Positions 1-6,564 of a stretch of 6,737 nt of DNA are shown in pieces; positions within the stretch are counted from its first letter, which is position 1; each line of letters opens with the position of its first letter. The stretch comes from JAUVXJ01 sp964577995 (lineage in GTDB: Bacteria; Chloroflexota; Anaerolineae; UBA7937; B3-Chlor), in contig CAZOBP010000155.1 in the NCBI GenBank assembly GCA_964577995.1, positions 1 through 6,737 of the forward strand, in the 5' to 3' direction. The position numbers and the translations under genes are program-made. The notes under the pieces are model-generated. The model was not told the origin of the DNA. It saw only the letters and a list, made by a program, of their open reading frames with translations, and made no database searches.

Positions 1-262
1 TCTCACAGGATGTTGTGGCGTGGAGGTGGACAGATTTTGTCCAGCGAGGGTCGACGCAGGGCAGGCTGCTCCACGAGGACGGTGATGGCTGAGTCGATCG
101 TGCGAAATCCGCCGTCGACCGAGGCATCTGGCAGCCGGAGTCTTGTACTTTCAGCTGTGATGGGCGACGATTGAGGATGGTCTGGGCGGGGGTGTCACCC
201 TCCGCCTGCTCCTCCAATCGAGCGAGGGGGCTTGCGCAAGCGGATCAGGACAGTTGTTGCAC
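1..262. other. Upstream region without a supported gene
   Basis: No reading frame here can be defended as a gene. Plus frame 1 is open from the window edge to a TGA at 172-174, and plus frame 3 to a TGA at 90-92, so either could be the tail of an upstream gene, but neither short peptide resembles a family I know. The region holds a perfect 12-bp palindrome, GCTTGCGCAAGC, at 230-241, and a small GGGTG/CACCC inverted repeat near 189-199. No convincing -35/-10 pair was found for the gene that starts at about 263. Confidence 0.5.
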
Positions 263-2575
263 ATGAATGCTTCAGGAGTGACGAGGCTGCGAAGAGTGCT
301 GGGGTCCGACCGAGGGGACCTCAACTACGTGTGGGTGCTACTGCTGGCCCTGCCCGCGGTCCTGCCGCTATTTCAGAGCGGGTACCTGGACTCCCATGAT
401 GGGTTGTTCCATCTTTACCGGCTGGCGGCGGTAGACGAGGCCTTCAAGGCTGGTGTCTTCTACCCACGGTGGTTCCCCGACTTCGCCTTTGGCTACGGCC
501 ACGCGGTCCTCAACTACTACAGTCCTCTGACCTACTATGTGGCCCAGTTCTTCCACATGTCGGGTCCCGGCTACGTCCTCTCCATCAAACTGACCTTCGC
601 CGCCGGGGTTCTCCTGGGGGCGGTATTGATGTACCTCTACGCCAGGGAGGTGGTGGGGCGGTTCCCGGGGCTGATGGCCGCGACGATCTACACCTATTTC
701 CCGTATCACCTGGCGGATACGCACCTTCGCGGCGCACTGGCGGAGGGCTTTGCCGTCGTGTGCTTGCCCTTGTGCCTGTGGGCCATGCACCGGACCATGA
801 CCAGAACCAGGGCTGTGGACGCCATCGTGCTCATCCTCAGCTTCGCCGGACTGGTGGTGACGCACAACCTGACGGCGCTGATCTTCACGCCGGTGCTGGG
901 GGGGTACATGGTCCTGCTGTGGTGGCTCACGCGCCACGGCAGAGGAGCGCTCTTGGCGCTGCTATCGTTGGCCTTGGGGGTGCTTCTGGACAGCTTCTAC
1001 TGGCTCCCGGTCCTCATGGAGACGCGCTACGTGGGCCTGGGCGCGAACATCGGGTCGCCTGGATACGAGCGTCACCTGGCCTCCCTGCTCCATCTCGTCT
1101 CTCTCTCGCCTGTCTTCAGATACCTTCCCGACCTCGGGGGAGGGTTCGACAACCCCTTCTATCCTTTGGGTGTGATCTACGCCTTGCTGATCCTGGCTGC
1201 CATGGGGCTGTTGGTGTGGCTCGTCGTGAGGCGCCCTTCCGGCAAGACCGCCACACCGGAATCCAGCTCCCGCATGAAGAGATGGCACATGCTCTTCTTC
1301 GTGGCCGTGACGTTGGGCTCCGTCTTCATGATGCTCAGCTACTCCCTGCCCGTGTGGAGATTGACTCAGCCGGTGCTGGCCTCGCTCCAGTATCCGTGGA
1401 GGTTCATGGCCCTTTCTTCCCTGGGCGTAGCCATGCTCGTGGGCTACGTATTCGTTCCTGGGGCCGCGTCTCCAGAGGGCGGGTCTCGCCGGCGTCGCGT
1501 CGTACCGTACGCGGTGGGGCTGGCCTTGCTGGCGGCGCTCGTGGTCTACGGCTTGGCTGACCTGCCCACTGAGATGCTCCCCCTGGAGGACAGCCAGGTG
1601 ACGGTGGAGCGGATGTGGCAGGAGGACTTCGCCGCCCGACAGATAGGTGCCACCTGGACCGCCGAGTACGTGCCCATCTGGGTCAAGGCCGATCGATCGG
1701 TGGTGGGTCTGCCCCCGCCGGACCTGGAACCCTCCGAACCCCGGGACCTGGCCCAGGAGGAGATACCCCAGGTGGAGATGGGAAGGCAGGGGTTGCTGTC
1801 CTCGCGGATGAAGGTAACGTCCGATCAGGAGTGGACGCTGTCTTTCCACACCTTCTACTTCCCTGGGTGGATCGTGTACCTGGATGGACAGCAGGCGCCG
1901 GTCTATCCCTCCGGCGACCTGGCCTTGCTCACGGCGGACATCCCTCCTGGAGAACACGAGGTGCTGGTGCGCTTCGAGGATACCTTTGCTCGGCTGCTGG
2001 GCAACACCGTCTCCTTGCTCACCTTGCTGGGTCTGGTCATTTTCGCCCTCGTCCGTTGGCGCGCGAGAGCCGCCGTCGCGGTGGTCGCGATCGCCGTCGT
2101 GGTGAGTGGGCTGGTGGCCTGGCACACTCGGCCCTTCAGCTTCAGCGTCCAGCCGCAGCCCAGGGAGGTGAACCTAGAGGATCAAGTCAAGCTATTGGGC
2201 TTTTCCCTGGACAGAGAGACCTATCGTGCAGGCGACACGATCCACGTCACTCTGTACTGGATGGGCTTGCAGCAGATGAGCCAGGATTACAAGGTCTTCG
2301 TGCACCTTCGGGACGAGGGGCAGACCAAGATGTGGGCCCAGCACGATGGCGGCCCCGTTGAGGGCTTCACTCCGACCACTCGCTGGCTGCCGGGTGAGGT
2401 GATCGCCGACGACCACGCACTGCTGATCCCTCTCGAGGCGCCGCCGGGCAGCTACAAGCTCTTCTCCGGCATGTACGAATGGGAGACGGTGCGCAACCTG
2501 ACCATCTTGACCCCGGAGGCGGCCTCCCCCAACAGCAGGATCCTGCTGGGGAAAGTGGAGGTCGTAAGCCCATGA
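263..2575 (+). CDS. PTPS-related / YfhO-like multi-spanning GT-C membrane protein with C-terminal beta-sandwich
   Basis: This 770-aa integral membrane protein resembles the '6-pyruvoyl-tetrahydropterin synthase-related domain' family, a misleading name for GT-C-fold membrane proteins close to YfhO. They are thought to transfer sugars from polyprenyl-linked donors outside the cytoplasmic membrane. Seen in the sequence: a first helix at about 22-38; the family-type motif DSHDGLFHLYR at 43-53, with acidic and His residues in the first outer loop where GT-C enzymes keep their catalytic acid; and YPRWFPDFAFGYG at 67-79. About ten further hydrophobic segments follow to 431. A soluble region at about 445-577 contains FPGWIVYLDG, typical of YfhO-like ectodomains. 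Two more helices lie at 580-619, and a beta-sandwich tail at about 632-770. The exact sugar is unknown. Start: in-frame TTG codons at 254 and 257 are possible; AGGA at 247-250 is nearer to them, but ATG 263 is preferred. The stop overlaps the next gene's ATG (ATGA), implying translational coupling. Confidence 0.85.
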   Translation: MNASGVTRLRRVLGSDRGDLNYVWVLLLALPAVLPLFQSGYLDSHDGLFHLYRLAAVDEAFKAGVFYPRWFPDFAFGYGHAVLNYYSPLTYYVAQFFHMSGPGYVLSIKLTFAAGVLLGAVLMYLYAREVVGRFPGLMAATIYTYFPYHLADTHLRGALAEGFAVVCLPLCLWAMHRTMTRTRAVDAIVLILSFAGLVVTHNLTALIFTPVLGGYMVLLWWLTRHGRGALLALLSLALGVLLDSFYWLPVLMETRYVGLGANIGSPGYERHLASLLHLVSLSPVFRYLPDLGGGFDNPFYPLGVIYALLILAAMGLLVWLVVRRPSGKTATPESSSRMKRWHMLFFVAVTLGSVFMMLSYSLPVWRLTQPVLASLQYPWRFMALSSLGVAMLVGYVFVPGAASPEGGSRRRRVVPYAVGLALLAALVVYGLADLPTEMLPLEDSQVTVERMWQEDFAARQIGATWTAEYVPIWVKADRSVVGLPPPDLEPSEPRDLAQEEIPQVEMGRQGLLSSRMKVTSDQEWTLSFHTFYFPGWIVYLDGQQAPVYPSGDLALLTADIPPGEHEVLVRFEDTFARLLGNTVSLLTLLGLVIFALVRWRARAAVAVVAIAVVVSGLVAWHTRPFSFSVQPQPREVNLEDQVKLLGFSLDRETYRAGDTIHVTLYWMGLQQMSQDYKVFVHLRDEGQTKMWAQHDGGPVEGFTPTTRWLPGEVIADDHALLIPLEAPPGSYKLFSGMYEWETVRNLTILTPEAASPNSRILLGKVEVVSP
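2557..2562 (+). promoter_or_regulatory. Ribosome binding site that sets the start of the second membrane protein
   Basis: GGAGGT lies inside the last codons of the upstream gene, 9 nt before ATG 2572. It decides between that ATG and an in-frame ATG at 2479, which would add 31 residues of hydrophilic, Gly/Pro/Gln-rich sequence that is simply the upstream gene read in another frame. Confidence 0.75.
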
Positions 2576-4380
2576 CTGGAGGGCGGTCTACAGGAGGCAG
2601 GATCGGGGCAGTTGTTCGAGACAACGGGTGGCTTATGGTCATCCTGGCTCTGTTCCTCGTCCTGGCTACGTCGTACAGTGTGATCGTGCCCCTGGGCGAG
2701 GGGCCGGACGAGGTGCCTCATTTCACCTACGTCCGCTACATCGCGCAGCACGGCAGGCTTCCCGTGGGCGCGGAGGAGCACGAGGGGTTCCAGCCACCCC
2801 TGTACTACCTTGTGGGGGCTGGCGCGACCTTCTGGATCGATACCAGCGACTACGCCATCCGAGCCAACGGGGACTACTCCTTCACCGAGGACGTGCCTCC
2901 CTTCAACCTGCTGCTGCACACCACGAGGGAGTCCTTTCCTTACCGCGGCTGGGCCCTGGCCTGGCACGTGATCCGGTTCCTTTCTGTCCTCATGGGCGCC
3001 ACTACGGTCTGGGCCACCTACCGCATCGCCAGGGAGGTCTTCCCCGACGACGAGTGGATCGCTGTCGGAGCGGCGGCCTTCAACGCTTTCCTTCCTCAAT
3101 TCCTGTTCATCAGCGGCCTGATCAACAACGACAACCTGGCGGCGTGCCTCTCTGCCCTGATGCTCTTGGTCACGGTGAAGATCCTGAGGGGCTGGCGGGG
3201 GTACCGGCACTTCCTGCTCTTGGGGACGCTGACCGCCCTGGGGGTGATGGCCAAGACCAGCGTGCTCAACTTCTACGCCATCATCTTGCTCGTCGTCGGC
3301 ATCGTGGTCTGGCAGGAGAAGCGAGGGCTGAGGTCTGCCCTACGCCGAGGGGCGATCCTGCTTTTCTTGAGCGCCCTTCCCTTCTTGGTGATCGCCGCCT
3401 GGTGGTTCGTGCGTAACCAGTTGCTGTACGGCGATCCCTTGGGCTGGGGGTTGGTGCTGGCCGCCAACGCCCTCCGGGAAGGCCCTCTGACCATGGGAGA
3501 CATCCAGTGGCTGATCTGGGGGCTGTACCGCTCTTTCTGGTACAGGTGGATCGGCATCGAGCTGGAGCTGCCCTTCTACGCTGCGCTGGCTATCCCCTGT
3601 CTGGCCGCTGTGGTGGGCCTGCTGACCCTCTTCTGGCGTAGGGAGAGGCTGTCGCCGGGATCGCCGTTGATCCTCTCCGTCCTGGGCTTGTTCTTCCTGA
3701 TGGTGTCCGGCTCTTTGATCCCCTGGACGGCCACGGTGCAGGGTACGGACCAGGCGCGGCTCCTCTATCCCGCGCTGCCTCCCATCGTCCTCTTTCTGTT
3801 CCTGGGATGGGCGCAGTTGGTGCCCCGGCGGTACACGAGCTTTCTGGCCACAGGGGTGGGAGCGGCCATGTTCCTCTTCGCCGTCGTGGCTCCCCTGCGG
3901 TACACCATGCCGACGTACGCCCCTCCGCCCATCCTCACCGCAGCGGACCTGGCGGACGTGGAGTACCCGGTGGACATTGACTTCGGCGGCAAGATCAAGC
4001 TGGTGGGGTACGAGCTGAACGGGCAGGAGTGGTCTCCGGGAGACGACCTCGTGGTGACCATGTACTGGGAGGCCCTGGAGGACCTGTACGAGGACTACTG
4101 GGTGCTCTTCCGGTTGGTCCACCGCAGAGGGTACGACCTCACCTTCAAGGATGGATGTCCGTCGGCGGGACGGTACACCACGGACCACTGGAAGAAGGGA
4201 GACATTATCCCCTCGGAGCATCGGCTCACCATCCCCGACGACGCCGGTGACCACAACTACCGCTTGACACTCTCCATGCACCCTTTCGACAGCGAGGAGT
4301 GGCTGCCCGTCCTCAACGAGGAGGGCCAGGTTACGGGCGACATCGTGATCCTGACGCTGATACCGGTGGTGGCGCCATAG
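2572..4380 (+). CDS. DUF2142 / GT39-like membrane glycosyltransferase with C-terminal beta-sandwich
   Basis: This 602-aa polytopic protein looks like the DUF2142 / ArnT-PMT (GT39) group of GT-C glycosyltransferases, which use polyprenyl-phosphate sugars on the outer face of the membrane. Helix 1 is at about 19-40. It is followed at once by GPDEVPHFTYVRY (44-56), whose Asp46/Glu47 occupy the place of the catalytic acid in the first outer loop; then FQPPLYYLVGA (73-83), INNDNLAA (184-191), MAKTS (226-230) and QARLLYPALPP (394-404), all in the expected order. About ten more hydrophobic segments follow, ending near 440. Residues 465-602 are a soluble beta-rich module that matches the tail of the upstream protein. 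The start at ATG 2572 is set by the ATGA overlap and a GGAGGT site. The two genes are probably co-translated and serve the same envelope pathway. Donor and acceptor cannot be read from the sequence. GT-C assignment is strong; the choice between DUF2142 and GT39 is less so. Confidence 0.85.
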   Translation: MTGGRSTGGRIGAVVRDNGWLMVILALFLVLATSYSVIVPLGEGPDEVPHFTYVRYIAQHGRLPVGAEEHEGFQPPLYYLVGAGATFWIDTSDYAIRANGDYSFTEDVPPFNLLLHTTRESFPYRGWALAWHVIRFLSVLMGATTVWATYRIAREVFPDDEWIAVGAAAFNAFLPQFLFISGLINNDNLAACLSALMLLVTVKILRGWRGYRHFLLLGTLTALGVMAKTSVLNFYAIILLVVGIVVWQEKRGLRSALRRGAILLFLSALPFLVIAAWWFVRNQLLYGDPLGWGLVLAANALREGPLTMGDIQWLIWGLYRSFWYRWIGIELELPFYAALAIPCLAAVVGLLTLFWRRERLSPGSPLILSVLGLFFLMVSGSLIPWTATVQGTDQARLLYPALPPIVLFLFLGWAQLVPRRYTSFLATGVGAAMFLFAVVAPLRYTMPTYAPPPILTAADLADVEYPVDIDFGGKIKLVGYELNGQEWSPGDDLVVTMYWEALEDLYEDYWVLFRLVHRRGYDLTFKDGCPSAGRYTTDHWKKGDIIPSEHRLTIPDDAGDHNYRLTLSMHPFDSEEWLPVLNEEGQVTGDIVILTLIPVVAP

Positions 4381-4547
4381 CCTCGTGGATACCTCATAGG
4401 CACCGTCACCGACAGGGCGCGGTTCGTTGCTTTCCTTCTTCCCTCTCGAGCGCGCGTGCAAGCCGGCGTACTAGATTCTGCCCAGGGATCTTCCACACCG
4501 ACCGCTCCTGACCTCCAGCGCGGCAGTCTCACCCACGGCAAACTAGC

Positions 4548-4576
4548 TTGACACGACCAGCGTATCGTGCGATAAT
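4548..4576 (+). promoter_or_regulatory. Near-consensus sigma70-type promoter
   Basis: TTGACA (4548-4553) is a perfect -35 hexamer, separated by exactly 17 nt from GATAAT (4571-4576), which matches the -10 consensus TATAAT at five of six positions. Initiation would fall near 4582-4584. The promoter lies in the only sizeable gap between plus-strand genes and points at the 175-aa membrane protein and the DUF4238 gene, which have no other visible promoter. In DNA this GC-rich, such a match is unlikely to be accidental. Confidence 0.8.
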
Positions 4577-4591
4577 ACGGCACACAATACG
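4561..4591 (+). repeat. Operator-like inverted and direct repeats over the -10 box and start point
   Basis: Three overlapping symmetries are visible. TATCG (4563-4567) and CGATA (4570-4574) form an inverted repeat with a 2-nt centre that runs into the -10 box. CGTAT (4561-4565) pairs with ATACG (4575-4579). AATACG occurs twice in direct orientation, at 4574-4579 and 4586-4591, a 12-nt step close to one helical turn, spanning the predicted start point. A repressor bound here would block polymerase. No regulator gene is in the window, and arms this short could arise by chance. Confidence 0.4.
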
Positions 4592-4708
4592 CCATTCGGG
4601 CCAATGTGTGGACCGCTGCGTCGTCCCGATGCCGTTGCCAGACAGAGATGGGTTGGTCTGTGCCTGGACGGCTGTCAGCAGTGAAGTGACTGCACGCGGA
4701 GGCAATAG

Positions 4709-5236
4709 ATGGAAGAAGAGCAACTGGCCTCACGGCGCTTGCCCCTTTGGATGGGCTTTGGTGTATGGGTGGCCATGCTGGCTGCCTTGCTGGTGACGTC
4801 GAAGTATGCAGTGTCTATGATCAGTACCGGCGGATTCCTCTGGCAGATGTGGAGCCAAGTCGCTACCTCGGCGTACACCGCCGCCAGTGACCAGGCCTTC
4901 AGCCCTACCGCGGCGGCCATGGTGATGGCGGGTTCGGCGCTCACGCTGGTAGCGGTGGTGCTCATTGGGAGCGCTTGGCTCAAGTTCGCAACCCTCAGCC
5001 ACTCCCTCATCGTCTCCTACGCCTGGCTAGAGCAAGGGGAGGGAGAGAGCACCGTGTTCTCCGACCTCCTCAACTTCCCGGAGGCTGGGGATGAAGGGGA
5101 CGGAGAGGAAGCGGACCTGGATCTGGACCAGGCGGAGGGCACCCTGGTTGGCGACATGGTTCGGCATCTGGCCTTTGCGTGGGCTGTGTTATTGTTGATC
5201 CCGCCGGCGATCGTCGCTGTTGGGGCGCTGTTGTAG
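4709..5236 (+). CDS. Small three-helix membrane protein of unknown function
   Basis: This 175-aa protein is not one I recognise. Seen directly: a short charged N-terminus (MEEEQLASRR), a first hydrophobic helix at about 13-33, a polar outer or inner loop at 34-66 rich in Ser, Thr and Ala, a second hydrophobic stretch at about 68-92 and a third helix at about 152-174 that ends at the C-terminus. Between helices two and three lies a soluble segment with a strongly acidic patch (126-144: Asp/Glu at 11 of 19 positions), the most distinctive trait. There is no catalytic motif, lipobox or cysteine at all. GGAGG at 4698-4702, 6 nt before ATG 4709, is a strong ribosome binding site. It is the first gene after the promoter at 4548-4576 and lies 49 nt before the DUF4238 gene, so the two are probably co-transcribed. 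It is a real gene by ribosome site, promoter and hydrophobicity pattern; its function is unknown. Confidence 0.75.
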   Translation: MEEEQLASRRLPLWMGFGVWVAMLAALLVTSKYAVSMISTGGFLWQMWSQVATSAYTAASDQAFSPTAAAMVMAGSALTLVAVVLIGSAWLKFATLSHSLIVSYAWLEQGEGESTVFSDLLNFPEAGDEGDGEEADLDLDQAEGTLVGDMVRHLAFAWAVLLLIPPAIVAVGALL

Positions 5237-5285
5237 GCCAGGGCTGCGCGTCGACGGTTCACTGGGAGTGGCGTAGACGAAGAAG

Positions 5286-6233
5286 ATGAGCAAGAGATCA
5301 CGTCAACACTACGTACCCGTGTTCTATCTGCGGCGGTTCGTTGATGAGACGTGCCCTCCAGGGCAAGAGCCGTGTCTCTGGGTCTATCAGAAAGGCCAGA
5401 ACACGGCCTTCAGACGAGCCCCCAAGAATGTTGCGGCTGAGTTGCACTTCTACTCGGTGGACAGCCCTGACGGCGAGCGGGACTCCGAGGCTGAGGAACT
5501 GCTCTCTTCCATCGAGTCGCGAGCGGCCAGAATCTGGCATGACCTTTCCAACCGGGATTTGTGCCTCAGCAGCGAGGAACGAGGCGCTGTGGCGGAGTTC
5601 GTCGCCTCGATGGCCGTGAGAACACCACACATCCGTGCCGCGATTGATGCGCCAATTGATGGACTAGCTCGCCAAATCATAGATCTCACGCTGGCGCACT
5701 ATGATGAGTTGACGGACGCGCAGAGACAGACAATCGGTCTTTCAAGGGCAGAGTTGCAGAGAGCTTCTGCTCCCGGCGTGTTCCGTTTCGAGGCAAGCCG
5801 CGCTTTCCAGGTGGGGATGATGCTTTCGGTGATTCCCAGAATCGCCCGCATGGTGTACGACATGAGCCTGGCGCTCCTGCACTCGTCCGCAGAGCATCCG
5901 TATGTGACCTCCGATTCTCCCGTGGTCCTGGTGAATCCGTGTCTACCTCCGTCTTGGCCCGGGGGGGCAGGTTTTGCGCAACCGGGAGTGGAGATCACAC
6001 TACCTGTCGATGCCCATTTGGCGATGTTGTTTACTTGGGAAGGCGCGGAAGGTCACCGCGACCTTGGACCACCCGAGACAGCGGAGATCAACCTGAGAAC
6101 GGTAGAGGCGGCCTTGAACGAGGTCTACTCGCCAGCCCGACTAGACTGGCTTGACAACATACTCACGGGTGCCTTCGCACGCCGCGTGGATTCTGGTTCG
6201 GCATCACACCGGAACGAGGGGGGTATCCCATGA
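5286..6233 (+). CDS. DUF4238 domain-containing protein
   Basis: This 315-aa soluble protein matches the DUF4238 pattern along its length: QHYVPVFYLRRF at 7-18, LWVYQKG at 31-37, the ELHFY segment at 52-56 followed by Glu-rich sequence (68-77), a helical middle with VASMAVRTPHIR (106-117), YVTSDSPVVLVNP (206-218), and GVEITLPVDAHLAM (234-247) near the C-terminus. The length is normal and nothing is missing. DUF4238 proteins are widespread but patchily distributed in bacteria, and I know of no established biochemical activity. The invariant-looking His8, Glu77, Arg112, Ser209 and Asp210 could form a site, but that is inference. The ribosome site before ATG 5286 is weak (only a GAAGAAG purine run), which may mean coupling to the gene 49 nt upstream. 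The stop overlaps a following ATG (ATGA, 6230-6233). Codons ending in A or T look commoner than in the two membrane glycosyltransferases, a hint of separate origin. A run of seven G at 5961-5967 lies in the gene but the frame is intact. Confidence 0.85.
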   Translation: MSKRSRQHYVPVFYLRRFVDETCPPGQEPCLWVYQKGQNTAFRRAPKNVAAELHFYSVDSPDGERDSEAEELLSSIESRAARIWHDLSNRDLCLSSEERGAVAEFVASMAVRTPHIRAAIDAPIDGLARQIIDLTLAHYDELTDAQRQTIGLSRAELQRASAPGVFRFEASRAFQVGMMLSVIPRIARMVYDMSLALLHSSAEHPYVTSDSPVVLVNPCLPPSWPGGAGFAQPGVEITLPVDAHLAMLFTWEGAEGHRDLGPPETAEINLRTVEAALNEVYSPARLDWLDNILTGAFARRVDSGSASHRNEGGIP

Positions 6234-6274
6234 AAGCCACCATCGTCTACTTCTCCAAGAGCGGTAACACCAGG
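6230..6274 (+). pseudogene. Flavodoxin N-terminal remnant, truncated after the FMN-phosphate loop
   Basis: The frame opening at ATG 6230 begins MKATIVYFSKSGNTR: a hydrophobic first beta strand followed by SKSGNT, the flavodoxin loop (S/T-x-S/T-G-N-T) that binds the FMN phosphate. It has a purine-rich ribosome site (GAGGGGGG, 6216-6223) 6 nt upstream and an ATGA overlap with the DUF4238 stop, so it was an ordinary translated operon gene. After residue 15 to 17 the likeness ends. The frame runs on to a TGA at 6365-6367 as a Pro/Gly-rich 45-aa peptide that is only the antisense of the cytochrome b5-like gene. The remaining roughly 125 or more residues of a normal flavodoxin are absent from the window. 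The 45-aa product cannot bind FMN properly. Either a deletion or rearrangement, or a mis-joined assembly, lies between about 6275 and 6296. Confidence 0.7.
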
Positions 6275-6296
6275 GGGCTAATCGTCGGCCAGCCGC

Positions 6297-6533
6297 TTAC
6301 CCCTCCCGCACCCTTCCCACCACCGGCACCCTCTCCAGGAGGTGCGCGCCGTGGGGGGCTTGTTTGAGCTCAGCGGTCAGGTCCGTTCCTGCACGGTGCA
6401 GCACGTGATGTCTTCCCGTGCGCCAGTGGTAGCTCTCTGACACGTCGTACACCTTCCCGTTGCAGGCGATGAGCGCCGATTTGCCATCCTCACCGGTGCA
6501 CTGGGCAACTTCCTCGAGGGTGTACTCCCTCAT
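6297..6533 (-). CDS. Small cytochrome b5-like heme/steroid-binding protein
   Basis: This 78-aa protein matches the short, single-domain bacterial and archaeal cytochrome b5-like family: REYTLEEVAQCTGEDGK at the N-terminus, ALIACNGKVYDVSESYHW (20-37), GRHHVLHRAGTDLT (40-53), and APHGAHLLERVPVVG (59-73). In this family a His in the HxAG-DLT segment and another in the APHG segment are the likely axial ligands. Candidates here are His43 or His46 and His61 or His64; which pair binds heme is not decidable by eye. There is no signal peptide or membrane anchor, so it should be cytoplasmic, acting in electron transfer or heme/small-ligand binding. An in-frame GTG at 6542 would add three residues but directly abuts the ribosome site; ATG 6533 has a proper 9-nt gap from GGGAGGT and is preferred. 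It follows the ferritin-like gene on the same strand, and its stop lies about 20 nt from the broken flavodoxin. Confidence 0.85.
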   Translation of the reverse strand: MREYTLEEVAQCTGEDGKSALIACNGKVYDVSESYHWRTGRHHVLHRAGTDLTAELKQAPHGAHLLERVPVVGRVREG

Positions 6534-6542
6534 CTTCGGCAC

Positions 6543-6549
6543 ACCTCCC
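6543..6549 (-). promoter_or_regulatory. Ribosome binding site that sets the cytochrome b5-like start
   Basis: Read on the minus strand, GGGAGGT sits 9 nt before ATG 6533 and directly against GTG 6542. The spacing favours the ATG as the true start. Confidence 0.75.
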
Positions 6550-6564
6550 GCGACTCTGTGGAGT

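Larger units (their letters stand above)
4381..4708. other. Intergenic region carrying a promoter and 5' leader
   Basis: These 328 bases hold no supported gene. The first part (4381-4540) shows no clear hairpin plus T-tract, so where the membrane-protein transcript ends is not visible. The second part holds a near-consensus promoter at 4548-4576 and, assuming initiation about 7 nt past the -10 box, a leader of about 125 nt before ATG 4709. I saw no obvious riboswitch fold or convincing leader peptide in that leader. The region is visibly richer in A/T around the promoter than the flanking genes. Confidence 0.7.

Noticed and set aside
2..244. Minus-strand frame open across the left edge
   Set aside because: The peptide is Ser/Pro-rich with no family likeness, no good start and no ribosome site.
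469..1560. Open plus-strand frame of 363 codons within the first gene
   Set aside because: Out-of-frame shadow rich in Arg, Gly and Pro. The overlapping frame carries clear transmembrane helices and family motifs.
962..2125. Long open frame (387 codons) on the minus strand
   Set aside because: It is antisense to the first membrane protein. The translation is rich in His, Gln, Gly, Arg and Pro with no hydrophobic core or family motif, as expected for the reverse of a GC-rich gene.
4264..4269. Another TTGACA hexamer near the end of the second membrane gene
   Set aside because: It lies inside coding sequence and nothing like a -10 box follows at 16-18 nt. The same is true of TTGACA at 6151-6156.
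3340..4461. Long open frame (373 codons) on the minus strand
   Set aside because: Antisense shadow of the DUF2142/GT39-like gene, low-complexity and charged, with no recognisable domain.
4381..4540. Terminator for the membrane glycosyltransferase pair
   Set aside because: Short GC-rich inverted words such as GGCGCC are present, but there is no stable stem followed by a T-tract.
5961..5967. Run of seven G as a phase-variation or frameshift site
   Set aside because: The DUF4238 frame is intact and keeps family motifs on both sides. Short G runs are common in this GC-rich DNA (another at 898-904).
6230..6367. A genuine 45-aa proline-rich small protein
   Set aside because: Only the first 15 or so residues look like selected protein sequence. 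The rest is the antisense of the cytochrome b5-like gene.
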